From NCBI RefSeq assembly GCF_003634015.1, contig NZ_RBII01000001.1:930001-994000 (forward strand): DNA of 64,000 nucleotides. Reading direction: 5' to 3'. This DNA comes from Litorimonas taeanensis. GTDB lineage: Bacteria > Pseudomonadota > Alphaproteobacteria > Caulobacterales > Maricaulaceae. A program made the position numbers and the translations under genes. Shown piece by piece: positions 43,006 to 51,826 of the stretch; the first letter of the stretch is position 1; each line of letters begins with the position of its first letter. The notes under the pieces were generated by a model. It searched no databases. It was not told the origin of the DNA and saw only the letters and a list, made by a program, of their open reading frames with translations.

Positions 43006-43470
43006 TTATGCCTCGACGACAGTCATTTTGACAATTTTACCCGCCATACGCGGAGGCTCACCTTTTGGAAGTGCGTGAACGAGCTCCATACCGCTTTCAA
43101 CCTCACCCCAAACTGTATACTGACCATCAAGGAATGATGCATCGTCAAGACAGATGAAGAATTGGCTAGAAGCCGAATTAGGGTTTTGAGAACGAGCCAT
43201 TGAGCACACACCTTCAATATGTGAATGCTTATTAAACTCGGCCGGAATATTCTCTTTGGCGCCGCCCATACCTGTACCATTTGGACAACCACCTTGCGCC
43301 ATAAACCCATCAATCACGCGGTGAAAGGTCAACCCGTCGTAAAAACCCTCTTTAGCTAACTTTGTGATTTGCGCGACATGCTTTGGCGCTAAATCTGGAC
43401 GCAAAAGTATTGTTACGTCGCCAGGGTTCCCATCATGGGCATCCACAGTCATAATAAGTTTTTCAGTCAT
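43006..43470 (-). CDS. Cytosolic cyclophilin-type peptidyl-prolyl isomerase
   Basis: A 154-residue cyclophilin without a signal peptide. The core motifs are FYDGLTFHRVIDGFMAQGGCPNG, MARSQNPNSASSQFFI and YTVWGEVESGM. The catalytic Arg in FHRVI and the Gln and Phe of the active site are present. It matches the PpiB type. It is next to a second, exported cyclophilin gene, an arrangement common upstream of queA-tgt in alphaproteobacteria. Confidence 0.9.
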   Translation of the reverse strand: MTEKLIMTVDAHDGNPGDVTILLRPDLAPKHVAQITKLAKEGFYDGLTFHRVIDGFMAQGGCPNGTGMGGAKENIPAEFNKHSHIEGVCSMARSQNPNSASSQFFICLDDASFLDGQYTVWGEVESGMELVHALPKGEPPRMAGKIVKMTVVEA

Positions 43471-43539
43471 GTTTTTTCCAATATATAAAAAATAAACACA
43501 TAAAGAGAGACCTCTTCATGCAATAAGTCTTAGGGTTTC

Positions 43540-44439
43540 TTAGCCCGCTTTAGTGGGGACAGCGATGTCGCAAATATCAGGGAATGTTCCGTCAGGTTTT
43601 TTCTGACTATTCAAAAAAGTTGTAAAGGCTGGATGGCTTGTCTTCATTACATCTATGTTTGGGCGTTCATTTTCAGGAAGATCAGCAGCAATTCGAACCG
43701 TATTCATTTTATCAGGCACAAACCCTGCCTCACCGACAGTCCCGACTTTGAAACGCGTTAGCAAATCACGACCCATCACTGTATTACCCCAGATGGAATA
43801 TTGCCTATCCAGATGAGACGCTCTGTCTCGCATTAGAAAAAACTGACTATTGGCAGAATTTGGATCGTTTGTACGCGCCATAGATGTCACCCCCTTACAA
43901 TGAAGGCCTGACGCTGCAACTTTACCATCTGCAGTCAGCATAGCTTGAGCGGTAGGCTGGGTAGCGACAGGAAGTGACTTATAGAACCCCACATCCACTT
44001 TTTGCGCCCCATTCTCTCGCACACCAACCAAAGTCACAGGCATAGATGTATCTCTGCGGAACGTGAATTCAGCCGCAATATCCGGCAAATCAGAATCCCC
44101 AGTGCCGTCACCATTTGTGCCATCACCAGTCTGATTCATAAACCCGTCTATTACGCGATGAAATTTCACGTTGTCGTAAAACTTAGATCGTACCAAGCTC
44201 TTGATTTGTTCCACATGCATAGGCGCTATTTCAGGATACAACTCAACACCAATGACGCCATAAGCGGTATCAATGATGATAAGGTTTTCAGGATCCACAC
44301 TACGCCAAGCTTCTGCTGGCGCAGAAACTTCAGATTCAGAAACATTTGCAATTTTATCAGAGACGCTCTCTTGTGCAGAGCAGCCTGTCGCTAGGAGGGT
44401 AGACCCCAAAACAGCACTCAATAAAAAACGGTGCATCAT
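43540..44439 (-). CDS. Exported cyclophilin-type peptidyl-prolyl isomerase, lipoprotein
   Basis: A 299-residue cyclophilin with a signal peptide and lipobox ATGC (Cys about residue 20), so probably outer-membrane or periplasmic. Motifs: YGVIGVELYPEIAPMHVEQI, FYDNVKFHRVIDGFMNQTGD, MARTNDPNSANSQFFLMRD and YSIWGNTVMG. Insertions between strands (an Asp/Gly-rich loop near residue 110 and a long C-terminal extension of about 70 residues) make it larger than PpiA. The start overlaps the coaD stop in ATGA; the next codon is also ATG. Confidence 0.88.
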   Translation of the reverse strand: MMHRFLLSAVLGSTLLATGCSAQESVSDKIANVSESEVSAPAEAWRSVDPENLIIIDTAYGVIGVELYPEIAPMHVEQIKSLVRSKFYDNVKFHRVIDGFMNQTGDGTNGDGTGDSDLPDIAAEFTFRRDTSMPVTLVGVRENGAQKVDVGFYKSLPVATQPTAQAMLTADGKVAASGLHCKGVTSMARTNDPNSANSQFFLMRDRASHLDRQYSIWGNTVMGRDLLTRFKVGTVGEAGFVPDKMNTVRIAADLPENERPNIDVMKTSHPAFTTFLNSQKKPDGTFPDICDIAVPTKAG

Positions 44440-44939
44440 GTATATTTATCCTTTAATCGTATTTCGACTTCGGGTGTTACAAACTGAGACACATCCCCGC
44501 CAAGGCGTGCAATTTCTTTCACAAGGCGTGACGCAATGGTTTGATATTGCGGGTCTGCCATAAGAAACACAGTTTCGATATCCGGGTTTAGTCGATCATT
44601 CATACCTGCCATTTGGAATTCATATTCAAAGTCCGAAACAGCCCTCAAGCCGCGCACTATCATATTCGCGCCGACGCTTTCAACGAAATGTATCAGTAAA
44701 CCTTCGAAAGGTAAGACTTCGACATCAATTCGTTCACGGAAAGGCGCCACTACGTTCTCCACCATTTCCACACGCTCACTCAGTGCAAAAAGCGGGTTCT
44801 TCGAACGGTTAATAGCAACAGCAACGACAAGCTTATCGCACAAGCGACTTGCTCGCTTCAAAATATCTAAATGCCCTAAGGTCATGGGGTCAAATGTACC
44901 AGGATAAAGAGCGGTTCGGTGTGCAGGGGAAGATTTCAT
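44436..44939 (-). CDS. coaD: Phosphopantetheine adenylyltransferase
   Basis: A 167-residue nucleotidyltransferase of the CoA pathway, joining 4'-phosphopantetheine and ATP to dephospho-CoA. The T/HxGH motif is in YPGTFDPMTLGHLDI; NRSKNPLF, RGLRAVSDFEYEFQM and SRLVKEIARLGGD are conserved. The start MKSSPAHRTALY at 44939 fits; a longer frame from 44981 adds 14 hydrophobic residues and is unlikely. It leads the coaD-cyclophilin-cyclophilin-queA-tgt run and overlaps the next gene by 4 nt. Confidence 0.94.
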   Translation of the reverse strand: MKSSPAHRTALYPGTFDPMTLGHLDILKRASRLCDKLVVAVAINRSKNPLFALSERVEMVENVVAPFRERIDVEVLPFEGLLIHFVESVGANMIVRGLRAVSDFEYEFQMAGMNDRLNPDIETVFLMADPQYQTIASRLVKEIARLGGDVSQFVTPEVEIRLKDKYT

Positions 44940-45044
44940 AAATAAGGTTATACCAAAGCATCCAACTATTAAAAGAGGCATTTAAGAATGCTGTTTTAAG
45001 AATAGTTATGTAAATTGATAGCCAGACCTCATTCTATAAGAACT

Positions 45045-45860
45045 CTAGGAATTGCGCGGCATAATTTCAAACAACTGTCCACCCATACGAATAGGACTCA
45101 CCTGAGTAGCCAGCCCCTTACTGTTTGTCTCAACATAAACTCCACACAATGTCCCTGGTCCAGAGGCAGGGTTGAACCGCCCTCCCCGCATACGTGTTGT
45201 GAAACGACGAAGCGGCTCATCCACCTCCATCCCAATAATAGAGTTATAGTCTCCACACATACCAGCATCCGTCTGATAAGCCGTTCCTTGTGGTAATATA
45301 CGGGCGTCAGCTGTTGGAACATGTTGATGCGTGCCAACCACAAGTGAAGCCCGGCCGTCACAAAAATACCCCATACCATTTTTTTCTGATGTCGCCTCTG
45401 CATGCATATCAACGATAACTGCATCTGCGACTTCTCCAAGAGGAGCAGCATTCAATTCTCGTTCAACAGCGATAAAAGGGTCATCTAGAGCATCCATAAA
45501 AACTCGGCCATGCACATTTATAACCAAGAGGTTATAGCCATTTACATTATATAAGCCTGCGCCTCTGCCCGGCACTTGTCCTGCTGGATAGTTACAAGGT
45601 CTCAAAAGGCGGTCTTCATTCTCAATAACTGATATTCCCTGCGCTTGGTCGAAACTATGATTTCCTAGCGTTAAAACATTGGCGCCAGCTTCGAACAGCT
45701 CATCGGCTGTAGAGCGCGTAATACCGAAGCCACCCGCCGCATTTTCGGCGTTTATCACAACGGCATCCAAGCCCAATTCGCCCTTCACACGCGGCAAGTA
45801 CCGCGTCACGGCTTCACGACCAGCGCGTCCTACCACATCTCCGAAAAATGCTAATTTCAT
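45045..45860 (-). CDS. YmdB-family metallophosphoesterase
   Basis: A 271-residue binuclear metal phosphodiesterase of the YmdB/TIGR00282 family. Motifs: FFGDVVGRAGREAV at the N-terminus, VINAENAAGGFGIT, LTLGNHSFDQ with the metal Asn/His, VDMHAEATSEKNGMGYFCDG, VVGTHQHVPTADARIL and TDAGMCGDYNSIIGM. YmdB of Bacillus cleaves cyclic nucleotides and affects RNA turnover; the alphaproteobacterial role is unknown. Its start overlaps the fau stop in ATGA, an order frequently seen in alphaproteobacteria. Confidence 0.9.
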   Translation of the reverse strand: MKLAFFGDVVGRAGREAVTRYLPRVKGELGLDAVVINAENAAGGFGITRSTADELFEAGANVLTLGNHSFDQAQGISVIENEDRLLRPCNYPAGQVPGRGAGLYNVNGYNLLVINVHGRVFMDALDDPFIAVERELNAAPLGEVADAVIVDMHAEATSEKNGMGYFCDGRASLVVGTHQHVPTADARILPQGTAYQTDAGMCGDYNSIIGMEVDEPLRRFTTRMRGGRFNPASGPGTLCGVYVETNSKGLATQVSPIRMGGQLFEIMPRNS

Positions 45861-46420
45861 GAAAAGGCCTTGAAATAGTCCTGAGTTAAAATCGCGTCCA
45901 GAGACACATCATGCGCCTCTGTCGGTAAGTTGGCAGTCTCTTGCCCAGCATAGGCAACTCCGCAAGCAAAAACATTGTGATTTCTTCGTAAGCATTCAAT
46001 CGTCCTATCATAATAACCACCGCCATACCCTAAACGTGCGCCATCAGCAGTGAAAGCCAATAGCGGCACTAACACAAGCTCAGGTATAATAACGGGCTTT
46101 GTCGAGGCCGGCTGCAATGTTTTAAATGGGCCCGGATAAAGCTCACCACCTTGCGTCCACAGCCTAAATTCGAGCGGTAATTCAGGGCCAAGAATGCGAG
46201 GCAACCCGATACAGTGGCCGCCATTCTGCAAGGCTTGCATAAGAGGGCATATATTAATCTCACCCGAAAGAGGCCAATAGCCCCCTATACTTGCCCCCCG
46301 AAACTGAACAGCCGGAAAGTGTCTTATGAGCTCTACACCAGCCGAGGTGTCTTGGCATTGCATGCGTTGGCGTCTCGCCGCTTTCCTTGCAATTGATTTT
46401 GGAGGATTAACCATCGGCAT
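45857..46420 (-). CDS. fau: 5-formyltetrahydrofolate cyclo-ligase
   Basis: A 187-residue enzyme (YgfA/MTHFS) that converts 5-formyl-THF to 5,10-methenyl-THF with ATP. Motifs: KAARRQRM near the N-terminus, GYWPLSGEIN, GGHCIGLPR and the signature LLAFTADGARLGYGGGYYDRTI. In many proteobacteria fau directly follows the 6S RNA gene; here about 2 kb with an arsenic operon separates them. An alternative ATG lies two codons inside. It overlaps the YmdB gene by 4 nt. Confidence 0.92.
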   Translation of the reverse strand: MPMVNPPKSIARKAARRQRMQCQDTSAGVELIRHFPAVQFRGASIGGYWPLSGEINICPLMQALQNGGHCIGLPRILGPELPLEFRLWTQGGELYPGPFKTLQPASTKPVIIPELVLVPLLAFTADGARLGYGGGYYDRTIECLRRNHNVFACGVAYAGQETANLPTEAHDVSLDAILTQDYFKAFS

Positions 46421-46452
46421 TCTCTACCCCTATGGCAATAAGCTGTCCATAT

Positions 46453-46569
46453 AGAGGCGCCGTCAAATCACTCTAATCTCAAATCACCCTAATATTGACG
46501 CGCCTCTGTTTGACGCGCCTCTGTTGTATGTTTTCTGTTGACCTAATCTTTAATTCCATTATCGTGGAA
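46453..46569 (+). promoter_or_regulatory. Repeat-rich control region of the arsenic operon
   Basis: The gap before arsR contains two perfect tandem copies of TTGACGCGCCTCTGT (46495-46509, 46510-46524), an inverted near-copy AGAGGCGCCGTCAA (46453-46466), and two copies of a 16-mer differing at 2 positions (TCAAATCACTCTAATC at 46463-46478; next at 46479-46494). Next to the start codon is the inverted repeat TTCCA-N6-TGGAA (46554-46569), a likely ArsR operator. A TTGACC -35-like hexamer lies at 46538. No clear ribosome site precedes the ATG at 46572. Confidence 0.5.
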
Positions 46570-46571
46570 AT

Positions 46572-46910
46572 ATGGAATCAAAACTTGCCGTACAACGACT
46601 TTCAGCCCTAGCGCAGACTGGACGCCTCTCTGTTTTTCGGCTTTTAGTAAAAGCTGGAAAAGAAGGCCTCTCCGCTGGCGAGATTGCCAAAGCTCTTAAC
46701 GTACCCGCTAATACGCTATCAGCTCAGCTCAACATTTTGTCGTCCGCAAGACTGGTCACAAGCATACGCGAGGGCCGTTCAATAATTTACACGGCGCAAT
46801 TTGATCATATGGCTGAGCTCGTCGTCTATTTAGTTGAGGATTGCTGCCAAGGTCACGCTGATGTGTGTGAACCTCTTGAACACGCTACAAAACGCATCAA
46901 TTGTTGTTAG
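46572..46910 (+). CDS. arsR: ArsR-family arsenite-responsive repressor
   Basis: A 112-residue winged-helix regulator: GEIAKALNVPANTLSAQLNIL is the helix-turn-helix, and SIREGRSIIYTAQF the wing. The likely arsenic site is the trio Cys91, Cys92 and Cys99 in VEDCCQGHADVC near the C-terminus, similar in spacing to the Acidithiobacillus-type ArsR rather than the alpha3 CVC site of plasmid ArsR. A further Cys pair ends the protein. It would repress its own operon until As(III) binds. It is the first gene of arsR-acr3-arsC, 12 nt before acr3. Confidence 0.88.
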   Translation: MESKLAVQRLSALAQTGRLSVFRLLVKAGKEGLSAGEIAKALNVPANTLSAQLNILSSARLVTSIREGRSIIYTAQFDHMAELVVYLVEDCCQGHADVCEPLEHATKRINCC

Positions 46911-46922
46911 GATAATACAATC

Positions 46923-47942
46923 ATGGGCATTTTTGAACGCTACCTGACCCTATGGGTTACACTTGCGATTATCGGCGGCATCTTACTTGGACAGGTTTTT
47001 CCAGCTCTATTTAGCGCTCTTGCAGCCTTAGAATACGCCAAAGTCAACCTGCCTGTCGCTTTACTTATTTGGGCTATGATTTGGCCCATGATGATAGGCG
47101 TAGACATTTCGAGCCTGAGAAGCGTCGGAGAAAAACCCAAAGGCCTCATTATAACTCTTATTATTAACTGGTTAATCAAGCCGTTTACTATGGCTGCACT
47201 TGGCGTTCTATTCTTTAAGTATATCTTCGCAGGACTCATTCCGCCAGAAGACGCTGAAGGCTATTTAGCAGGACTGATTTTATTAGGCGCTGCGCCTTGT
47301 ACAGCTATGGTCTTTGTTTGGTCTCAACTGACCAAAGGCGACCCTAATTACACACTCGCCCAAGTCAGTGTAAATGACGCCATCATGGTCTTTGCCTTTG
47401 CGCCGATCGTAGCCCTACTCCTTGGCGTAACAGATATAATCGTGCCTTGGGAAACCTTGATTACCTCAGTAGTTCTCTATGTCATCGTTCCCTTAGCTGT
47501 AGGAATTGCGACACGTAAAATTCTGTTAAAACGGGGGGGAGTGAGAGCAGTGGATCAGTTCACCGAACAGGTAAAACCAGCCTCCATAGCCGCTCTTTTA
47601 GGTACTGTAGTCTTGCTTTTTGGGTTTCAAGGCTCTGTCATCATCAATCGCCCGCTAATCATACTCCTGATAGCAATTCCTATACTTATCCAATCATACG
47701 CCATTTTCGCCTTGGCCTATGGGACGGCATGGCTCTGGAAAGTACCTCATAACGTGGCCGCACCCTGCGCCATGATAGGCACATCAAATTTCTTTGAACT
47801 CGCCGTTGCCGTTGCTATCAGCCTCTTCGGCTTGAACTCAGGTGCCGCACTCGCTACCGTCGTTGGCGTATTGGTAGAGGTTCCCGTCATGTTGTCGCTT
47901 GTGGGATTTGCAAATCGCACCCGCAATCATTTTCAAAATTAG
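46923..47942 (+). CDS. acr3: Acr3-type arsenite efflux permease
   Basis: A 339-residue membrane protein with about ten hydrophobic segments, of the Acr3 (not ArsB) arsenite carrier family. The conserved Cys is in [44 protein letters not shown] and [24 protein letters not shown] (read here in part) are further Acr3 blocks. It exports As(III) from the cytosol, driven by the proton gradient. It sits between the regulator and the reductase. Confidence 0.93.
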   Translation: MGIFERYLTLWVTLAIIGGILLGQVFPALFSALAALEYAKVNLPVALLIWAMIWPMMIGVDISSLRSVGEKPKGLIITLIINWLIKPFTMAALGVLFFKYIFAGLIPPEDAEGYLAGLILLGAAPCTAMVFVWSQLTKGDPNYTLAQVSVNDAIMVFAFAPIVALLLGVTDIIVPWETLITSVVLYVIVPLAVGIATRKILLKRGGVRAVDQFTEQVKPASIAALLGTVVLLFGFQGSVIINRPLIILLIAIPILIQSYAIFALAYGTAWLWKVPHNVAAPCAMIGTSNFFELAVAVAISLFGLNSGAALATVVGVLVEVPVMLSLVGFANRTRNHFQN

Positions 47943-47990
47943 AGGCCACCTTCCTCTTAGTAATTTTCCTCTTAGTTTGAGAGCGCATCA

Positions 47991-48395
47991 ATGATTGTTG
48001 TCCATCATAACCCAAATTGCGGCACGTCTCGAAATGTCGTGGCGATACTCAGAGCAGCTGGATACGAGCCTGAAATAATTGATTACATCACAGAGGGCTG
48101 GACTCGCCCTCAACTCCTAGGCCTCCTAGCCGCCGCAAATTTAACCCCAAGAGAGGCGCTGCGAACCACTAAATCGCCCGCAAAAGAGCTGGGTTTGCTA
48201 GAAGATAGCGTTAGTGAAGACGAAATTTTCAAACAGATGTTAGAACACCCCGTTTTAGTCAACCGCCCCCTCGTCTGTAGCCCAAATGGTGTTAAGCTGT
48301 GCCGCCCGAGCGAAGCTGTCTTAAACATGATTGATAATCATCCTCCTGAGAATTTTCGCAAAGAGGACGGCGAACCACTGAATTTAACGAAGTAA
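47991..48395 (+). CDS. arsC: Glutaredoxin-dependent arsenate reductase
   Basis: A 134-residue ArsC of the glutaredoxin-linked (E. coli plasmid) class. The catalytic Cys is in HNPNCGTSRNVVAIL (Cys11 or 12), with conserved Arg residues in LRTTKSPAKELGL, HPVLVNRPLV and KLCRPSEAV. It reduces As(V) to As(III), the substrate of Acr3. The stop is followed at once by the hairpin ATTGTGC-N6-GCACAAT (48400-48419), which may be the operon terminator, though no T-run follows it. Confidence 0.93.
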   Translation: MIVVHHNPNCGTSRNVVAILRAAGYEPEIIDYITEGWTRPQLLGLLAAANLTPREALRTTKSPAKELGLLEDSVSEDEIFKQMLEHPVLVNRPLVCSPNGVKLCRPSEAVLNMIDNHPPENFRKEDGEPLNLTK

Positions 48396-48425
48396 AGATT
48401 GTGCTTTAATGCACAATAAAAAATG

Positions 48426-48589
48426 TGACGGCCCCACAAAAGTCCGTGGAAGTTTAAGAATCCTCGTGAACCAAGAGTTCAAGTGGGTGTCGGAATTATG
48501 CAGACCACGATCTACACAGAGCCAACTCCCGAAGGATAGATTAAGGTCCGGTGGATTAGTGCTTCTCACGCAACCCGCAGTGACCGTCA
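48426..48589 (-). ncRNA. ssrS: 6S RNA (candidate)
   Basis: This gap has no credible protein gene. On the minus strand the closing ends TGACGG and CCGTCA pair perfectly around about 164 nt, the size of 6S RNA. In the middle, GACACCCACTTGAACTC followed by TTGGTTCACGAGG parallels the conserved E. coli 6S block around TTGAACC-GGTTCAAGG, including the hairpin TGAAC-TCTTG-GTTCA. It lies directly downstream of zapA on the same strand, the standard place for ssrS. 6S binds sigma70-RNA polymerase. Identified by eye only; ends are approximate. The rest of the gap (48590-48725) holds only the presumed promoter. Confidence 0.65.
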
Positions 48590-48725
48590 GTTAGAATGTG
48601 GGCTCGGTCATATGATTTAGCAAGCGCAAATATGTGATTTATTACTCATTATGAGAGTTTTCTTTAAATCCGATTCAAGTGAGAGCTTACTCTCTTCAGA
48701 TCAGTAAAGTCTTAAGCTCATTAAA

Positions 48726-49097
48726 TCAGTCGACAATCGATTCAATCTTAGCCGCTATTTTCTCAATTTGCGCGGCGGCCTTTAAAAGCCCTTCTGCAGC
48801 TTTTGCTTCAGCCTCACCAGCATGAGCTAAAACTTTCTCACTTTCTTTTCTAACATCACCAATACGTTCATCGACTTTTTGTTCTACAGCATCAGAAATA
48901 TCTTCTAATTCGTCTAGTAATGTTATGCCCGCCATAACAAGCAATCGCAAATCACCAATTTGGCCAAACTGGTTTGCCATCGCGTTTACACGGTCATCAA
49001 GCTTCTGCCCTAGGCGCATCAAACGCTCTTCTTCGCCAGGTTCACAACCCAGCCCATATTTTCGGCCATTTATATTAAGGCTGACACGTCCCATCAT
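48726..49097 (-). CDS. zapA: Cell division protein ZapA
   Basis: A 123-residue ZapA that bundles FtsZ filaments. The N-terminal globular part has VSLNINGRKYGLGCEPGEEE, and is followed by helices LGQKLDDRVNAM and LRLLVMAGITLLDELEDI, then a coiled-coil tail rich in Ala, Glu and Lys. Length and order match the family. It overlaps the DUF4164 gene by ATGA and precedes the 6S RNA candidate. Confidence 0.9.
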   Translation of the reverse strand: MMGRVSLNINGRKYGLGCEPGEEERLMRLGQKLDDRVNAMANQFGQIGDLRLLVMAGITLLDELEDISDAVEQKVDERIGDVRKESEKVLAHAGEAEAKAAEGLLKAAAQIEKIAAKIESIVD

Positions 49098-49420
49098 GAC
49101 GGCAAACTTTCTAATGCAACTTGGACATGACGAATAACACGATCCAGTTCTTGATTGGTTTCTTGAGCCAAAGCCTCGAACTCTTTTTCTCGGGACTGTA
49201 ATCGCGCAGCCATATTTTCTTGCTCGGCTTTCGCATTATCGAGATCAGAAGCCAACCGCGAACGGTCCTGAGAAAAACTTTCCGATTCGGCTGTTTTGGC
49301 CTTTAATTGACCAAATTGGGTCAAAAGTGGGTCCATAGCTTCTTCTAGAGTCTTCAGGGCAGATTGGAGTTTTTGAGCGGCACTTTGCATGTCAACGCTG
49401 TCATTCATAAGATAATCCAT
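49094..49420 (-). CDS. DUF4164 coiled-coil protein
   Basis: A 108-residue almost wholly helical protein with heptad-like spacing (AAQKLQSALKTLEEAM, RSRLASDLDNAKAEQENMAA). It matches the DUF4164 family, which is found beside zapA in alphaproteobacteria and may take part in division. An in-frame ATG at 49408 is a possible start. It overlaps zapA by 4 nt. Function unknown. Confidence 0.75.
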   Translation of the reverse strand: MDYLMNDSVDMQSAAQKLQSALKTLEEAMDPLLTQFGQLKAKTAESESFSQDRSRLASDLDNAKAEQENMAARLQSREKEFEALAQETNQELDRVIRHVQVALESLPS

Positions 49421-49560
49421 ATCGCATCAATAATTTGCAGAGAATGGCCTAAGAATTGCGTATCAACAAGGATAATTTATTGACTTGACTGTATGGCATC
49501 ATCAAAAGCGGGTCGCTTTATAGGCCTGCTGACTTTATATAATAACGGAGCATCTTCGAA

Positions 49561-50589
49561 ATGACTATCCGAATAGGTATTAATGGTTTTGGACGTATTG
49601 GACGACTCGTCGCGCGTGCCATCGAAGAATATAATATTGAAGACATAGAGCTGGTCGCAATTAATTCCCCTGGTTCAATCGAAGTCTCCTCCCATCTCTT
49701 ACGATATGATAGTGTTCATGGCCGTTTCGGCGTAACTGTAGAAACTGGCGAAGAGGCCGGTATTTCTTGGATGGATTATGGGCGCGGACGGATTCGCATG
49801 ACTCATCACCGCGATCCAGCTGAAATTAATTGGGGCGCGCTTGATGTTGACATTGTTATGGAATGCACAGGCATTTTCCGAAGTAAAGAACGTGTTCAAC
49901 CGCATTTTGAAGCTGGAGCCAAAGCTGTTCTAATTTCCGCCCCTGGTGACAATGTCGACAAGACTATCGTTTATGGTGTTAACCACCAAGATATCGGAGC
50001 TGATGACCGTGTCGTTTCTTGCGCTTCTTGTACTACCAACTGTCTCGCTCCAGTAGCGAAAGTTATTATGGAGTCTGTCGGCATTAGAAGAGGTTTCATG
50101 ACGACTGTGCATAGTTACACTCAAGATCAGCGAATTTTGGATAACAGTCATAAAGACCTATATCGTGCACGCGCAGCAGGCTTAAATATGATACCAACCA
50201 GCACGGGTGCTGCCAAAGCTGTTGGATTGGTAATTCCTGAACTTAAAGGAAAGCTTTCAGGCACAGCTGTTCGCGTACCAACGGCGAACGTCTCTATGGT
50301 TGACCTCGCTTTCCAACCTGAAATGCATACAACAGCTGAAGAGCTTAACGAGGTTATGAAAACCGCGGCTCAAGGGCCAATGAAAGGTGTAATTTGCTAC
50401 TCTGAAAATCCACTGGTGAGTTCAGATTTAAACCACGATCCGAATTCGGCGACTTATGCGTCACTCTTGACAAAGGCCCTGGACGGTAACTTGGTCAAGG
50501 TTATTGCTTGGTATGATAATGAATGGGGTTTTGCGAATAGAATGATTGATGTTGCGCGCGTTATGGGTAACACGCAAAAAGAAGCTTAA
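49561..50589 (+). CDS. gap: Glyceraldehyde-3-phosphate dehydrogenase
   Basis: A 342-residue GAPDH. NAD-binding INGFGRIGRLVARA is at the N-terminus; the catalytic Cys is in SCASCTTNCLAPVAK; TVHSYTQDQ, STGAAKAV and WYDNEWGFANRM are conserved. GGAG precedes the start. It begins the gap-pgk-fba operon (14 nt to pgk, 41 nt to fba). In some alphaproteobacteria gap, pgk and fba are grouped in this order with transketolase upstream; that gene is not here. Confidence 0.96.
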   Translation: MTIRIGINGFGRIGRLVARAIEEYNIEDIELVAINSPGSIEVSSHLLRYDSVHGRFGVTVETGEEAGISWMDYGRGRIRMTHHRDPAEINWGALDVDIVMECTGIFRSKERVQPHFEAGAKAVLISAPGDNVDKTIVYGVNHQDIGADDRVVSCASCTTNCLAPVAKVIMESVGIRRGFMTTVHSYTQDQRILDNSHKDLYRARAAGLNMIPTSTGAAKAVGLVIPELKGKLSGTAVRVPTANVSMVDLAFQPEMHTTAEELNEVMKTAAQGPMKGVICYSENPLVSSDLNHDPNSATYASLLTKALDGNLVKVIAWYDNEWGFANRMIDVARVMGNTQKEA

Positions 50590-50603
50590 ACTGGAGTTGT
50601 TTA

Positions 50604-51785
50604 ATGGATTTTCGTCGCCTCGAAGACGCCAAGCTTAAGGGTAGCACAGCCCTCGTTCGTGTAGACTTTAACGTTCCCCGCGATAAGGATGGAAAAATCA
50701 CTGACGACACACGGCTGAAAGCTGCGCTTCCAACAATTAAAGCCCTGCAGGACAAAGGGGCTAAAATTGTACTGTTAAGCCATTTTGGTCGCCCAAAAGG
50801 TGAAATTGACAAAGCCCTCTCCCTCAAGTTTATCGTCTCCCCTCTAGCCGAAGCACTTGGCACGCCTGTCGTCTTCGCCTCTGACCTAAACCCTAATGTC
50901 GTTCAAGTTATGAATGATGGAGATGTTGTGTTGCTTGAAAACACGCGTTTTCATGCGGGAGAAACGAAAGGCAATGTCGCTCTTGCCAAAGATATGGCAG
51001 CACTTGGCGACATATTTGTCATGGATGCTTTTTCAGCAGCTCACCGTGACCATGCGTCATCAGCAGGAATTGCTGAGTTTCTTCCTGCCTATGCTGGTCT
51101 GGCTATGGAACGAGAGCTGGACCACATTAGTCGGGCGCTCGACATCCCCAAAAAACCAGTTATGGCGATTGTTGGCGGCGCGAAAGTATCGACAAAAATT
51201 GATCTTTTAAAGAACCTAGTTTCACGTCTGGACCGCCTTGTTATTGGCGGTGGAATGGCGAATACGTTTCTTTTTGCCCAAGGTTATGATGTAGGGGCTT
51301 CGCTGTGTGAGAAAGATTTAAAAGAAACCGCGCTAGACATCATGAAAAATGCCAAAAAGGCCAATTGCGAAATCATCTTGCCGACTGATGTTGTAGTTGC
51401 AAAAGAATTCAAAGCTAATCCAGAAAGCCGCGTTTGTGGGTTAGACGATGTAAAATCAGATGAGATGATTCTCGATGCTGGGCCAGCGACTGTAGATAAA
51501 ATTGTGGATGCTATGGAGGCTAGCCAAACCTTGATTTGGAATGGTCCGCTCGGCGCTTTTGAGCTCCCCCCTTTCGACACAAGCACTGTTGAATCTGCTA
51601 AATATGCCGCAAAACTATGTAAATCAGGCAAGATTATTGCTGTGGCTGGAGGCGGAGATACTGTATCAGCCCTCAATCAGGCCGGTGTTTCTGATGACTT
51701 CACCTTTATCAGCACAGCTGGCGGCGCTTTCCTCGAATGGATGGAAGGTAAAATTCTCCCCGGCGTAGAAATATTAAGAAAATAG
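50604..51785 (+). CDS. pgk: Phosphoglycerate kinase
   Basis: A 393-residue PGK. Substrate motif RVDFNVPRDKDGKITDDTR at the N-terminus, SHFGRPKG, LENTRFHAGE, IVGGAKVSTKIDLL, and the nucleotide-binding IAVAGGGDTVSALNQ near the C-terminus. It makes ATP from 1,3-bisphosphoglycerate. GGAG lies just before the ATG. It is the second gene of the operon. Length is typical. Confidence 0.96.
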   Translation: MDFRRLEDAKLKGSTALVRVDFNVPRDKDGKITDDTRLKAALPTIKALQDKGAKIVLLSHFGRPKGEIDKALSLKFIVSPLAEALGTPVVFASDLNPNVVQVMNDGDVVLLENTRFHAGETKGNVALAKDMAALGDIFVMDAFSAAHRDHASSAGIAEFLPAYAGLAMERELDHISRALDIPKKPVMAIVGGAKVSTKIDLLKNLVSRLDRLVIGGGMANTFLFAQGYDVGASLCEKDLKETALDIMKNAKKANCEIILPTDVVVAKEFKANPESRVCGLDDVKSDEMILDAGPATVDKIVDAMEASQTLIWNGPLGAFELPPFDTSTVESAKYAAKLCKSGKIIAVAGGGDTVSALNQAGVSDDFTFISTAGGAFLEWMEGKILPGVEILRK

Positions 51786-51826
51786 TCTCTAACTAGGGCT
51801 ATCACACAGGAAAACAGGAGCGCATA

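Noticed and set aside
48409-48594. 61-residue frames on both strands in the gap after arsC
   Set aside because: They overlap the 6S RNA candidate and show no coding pattern.
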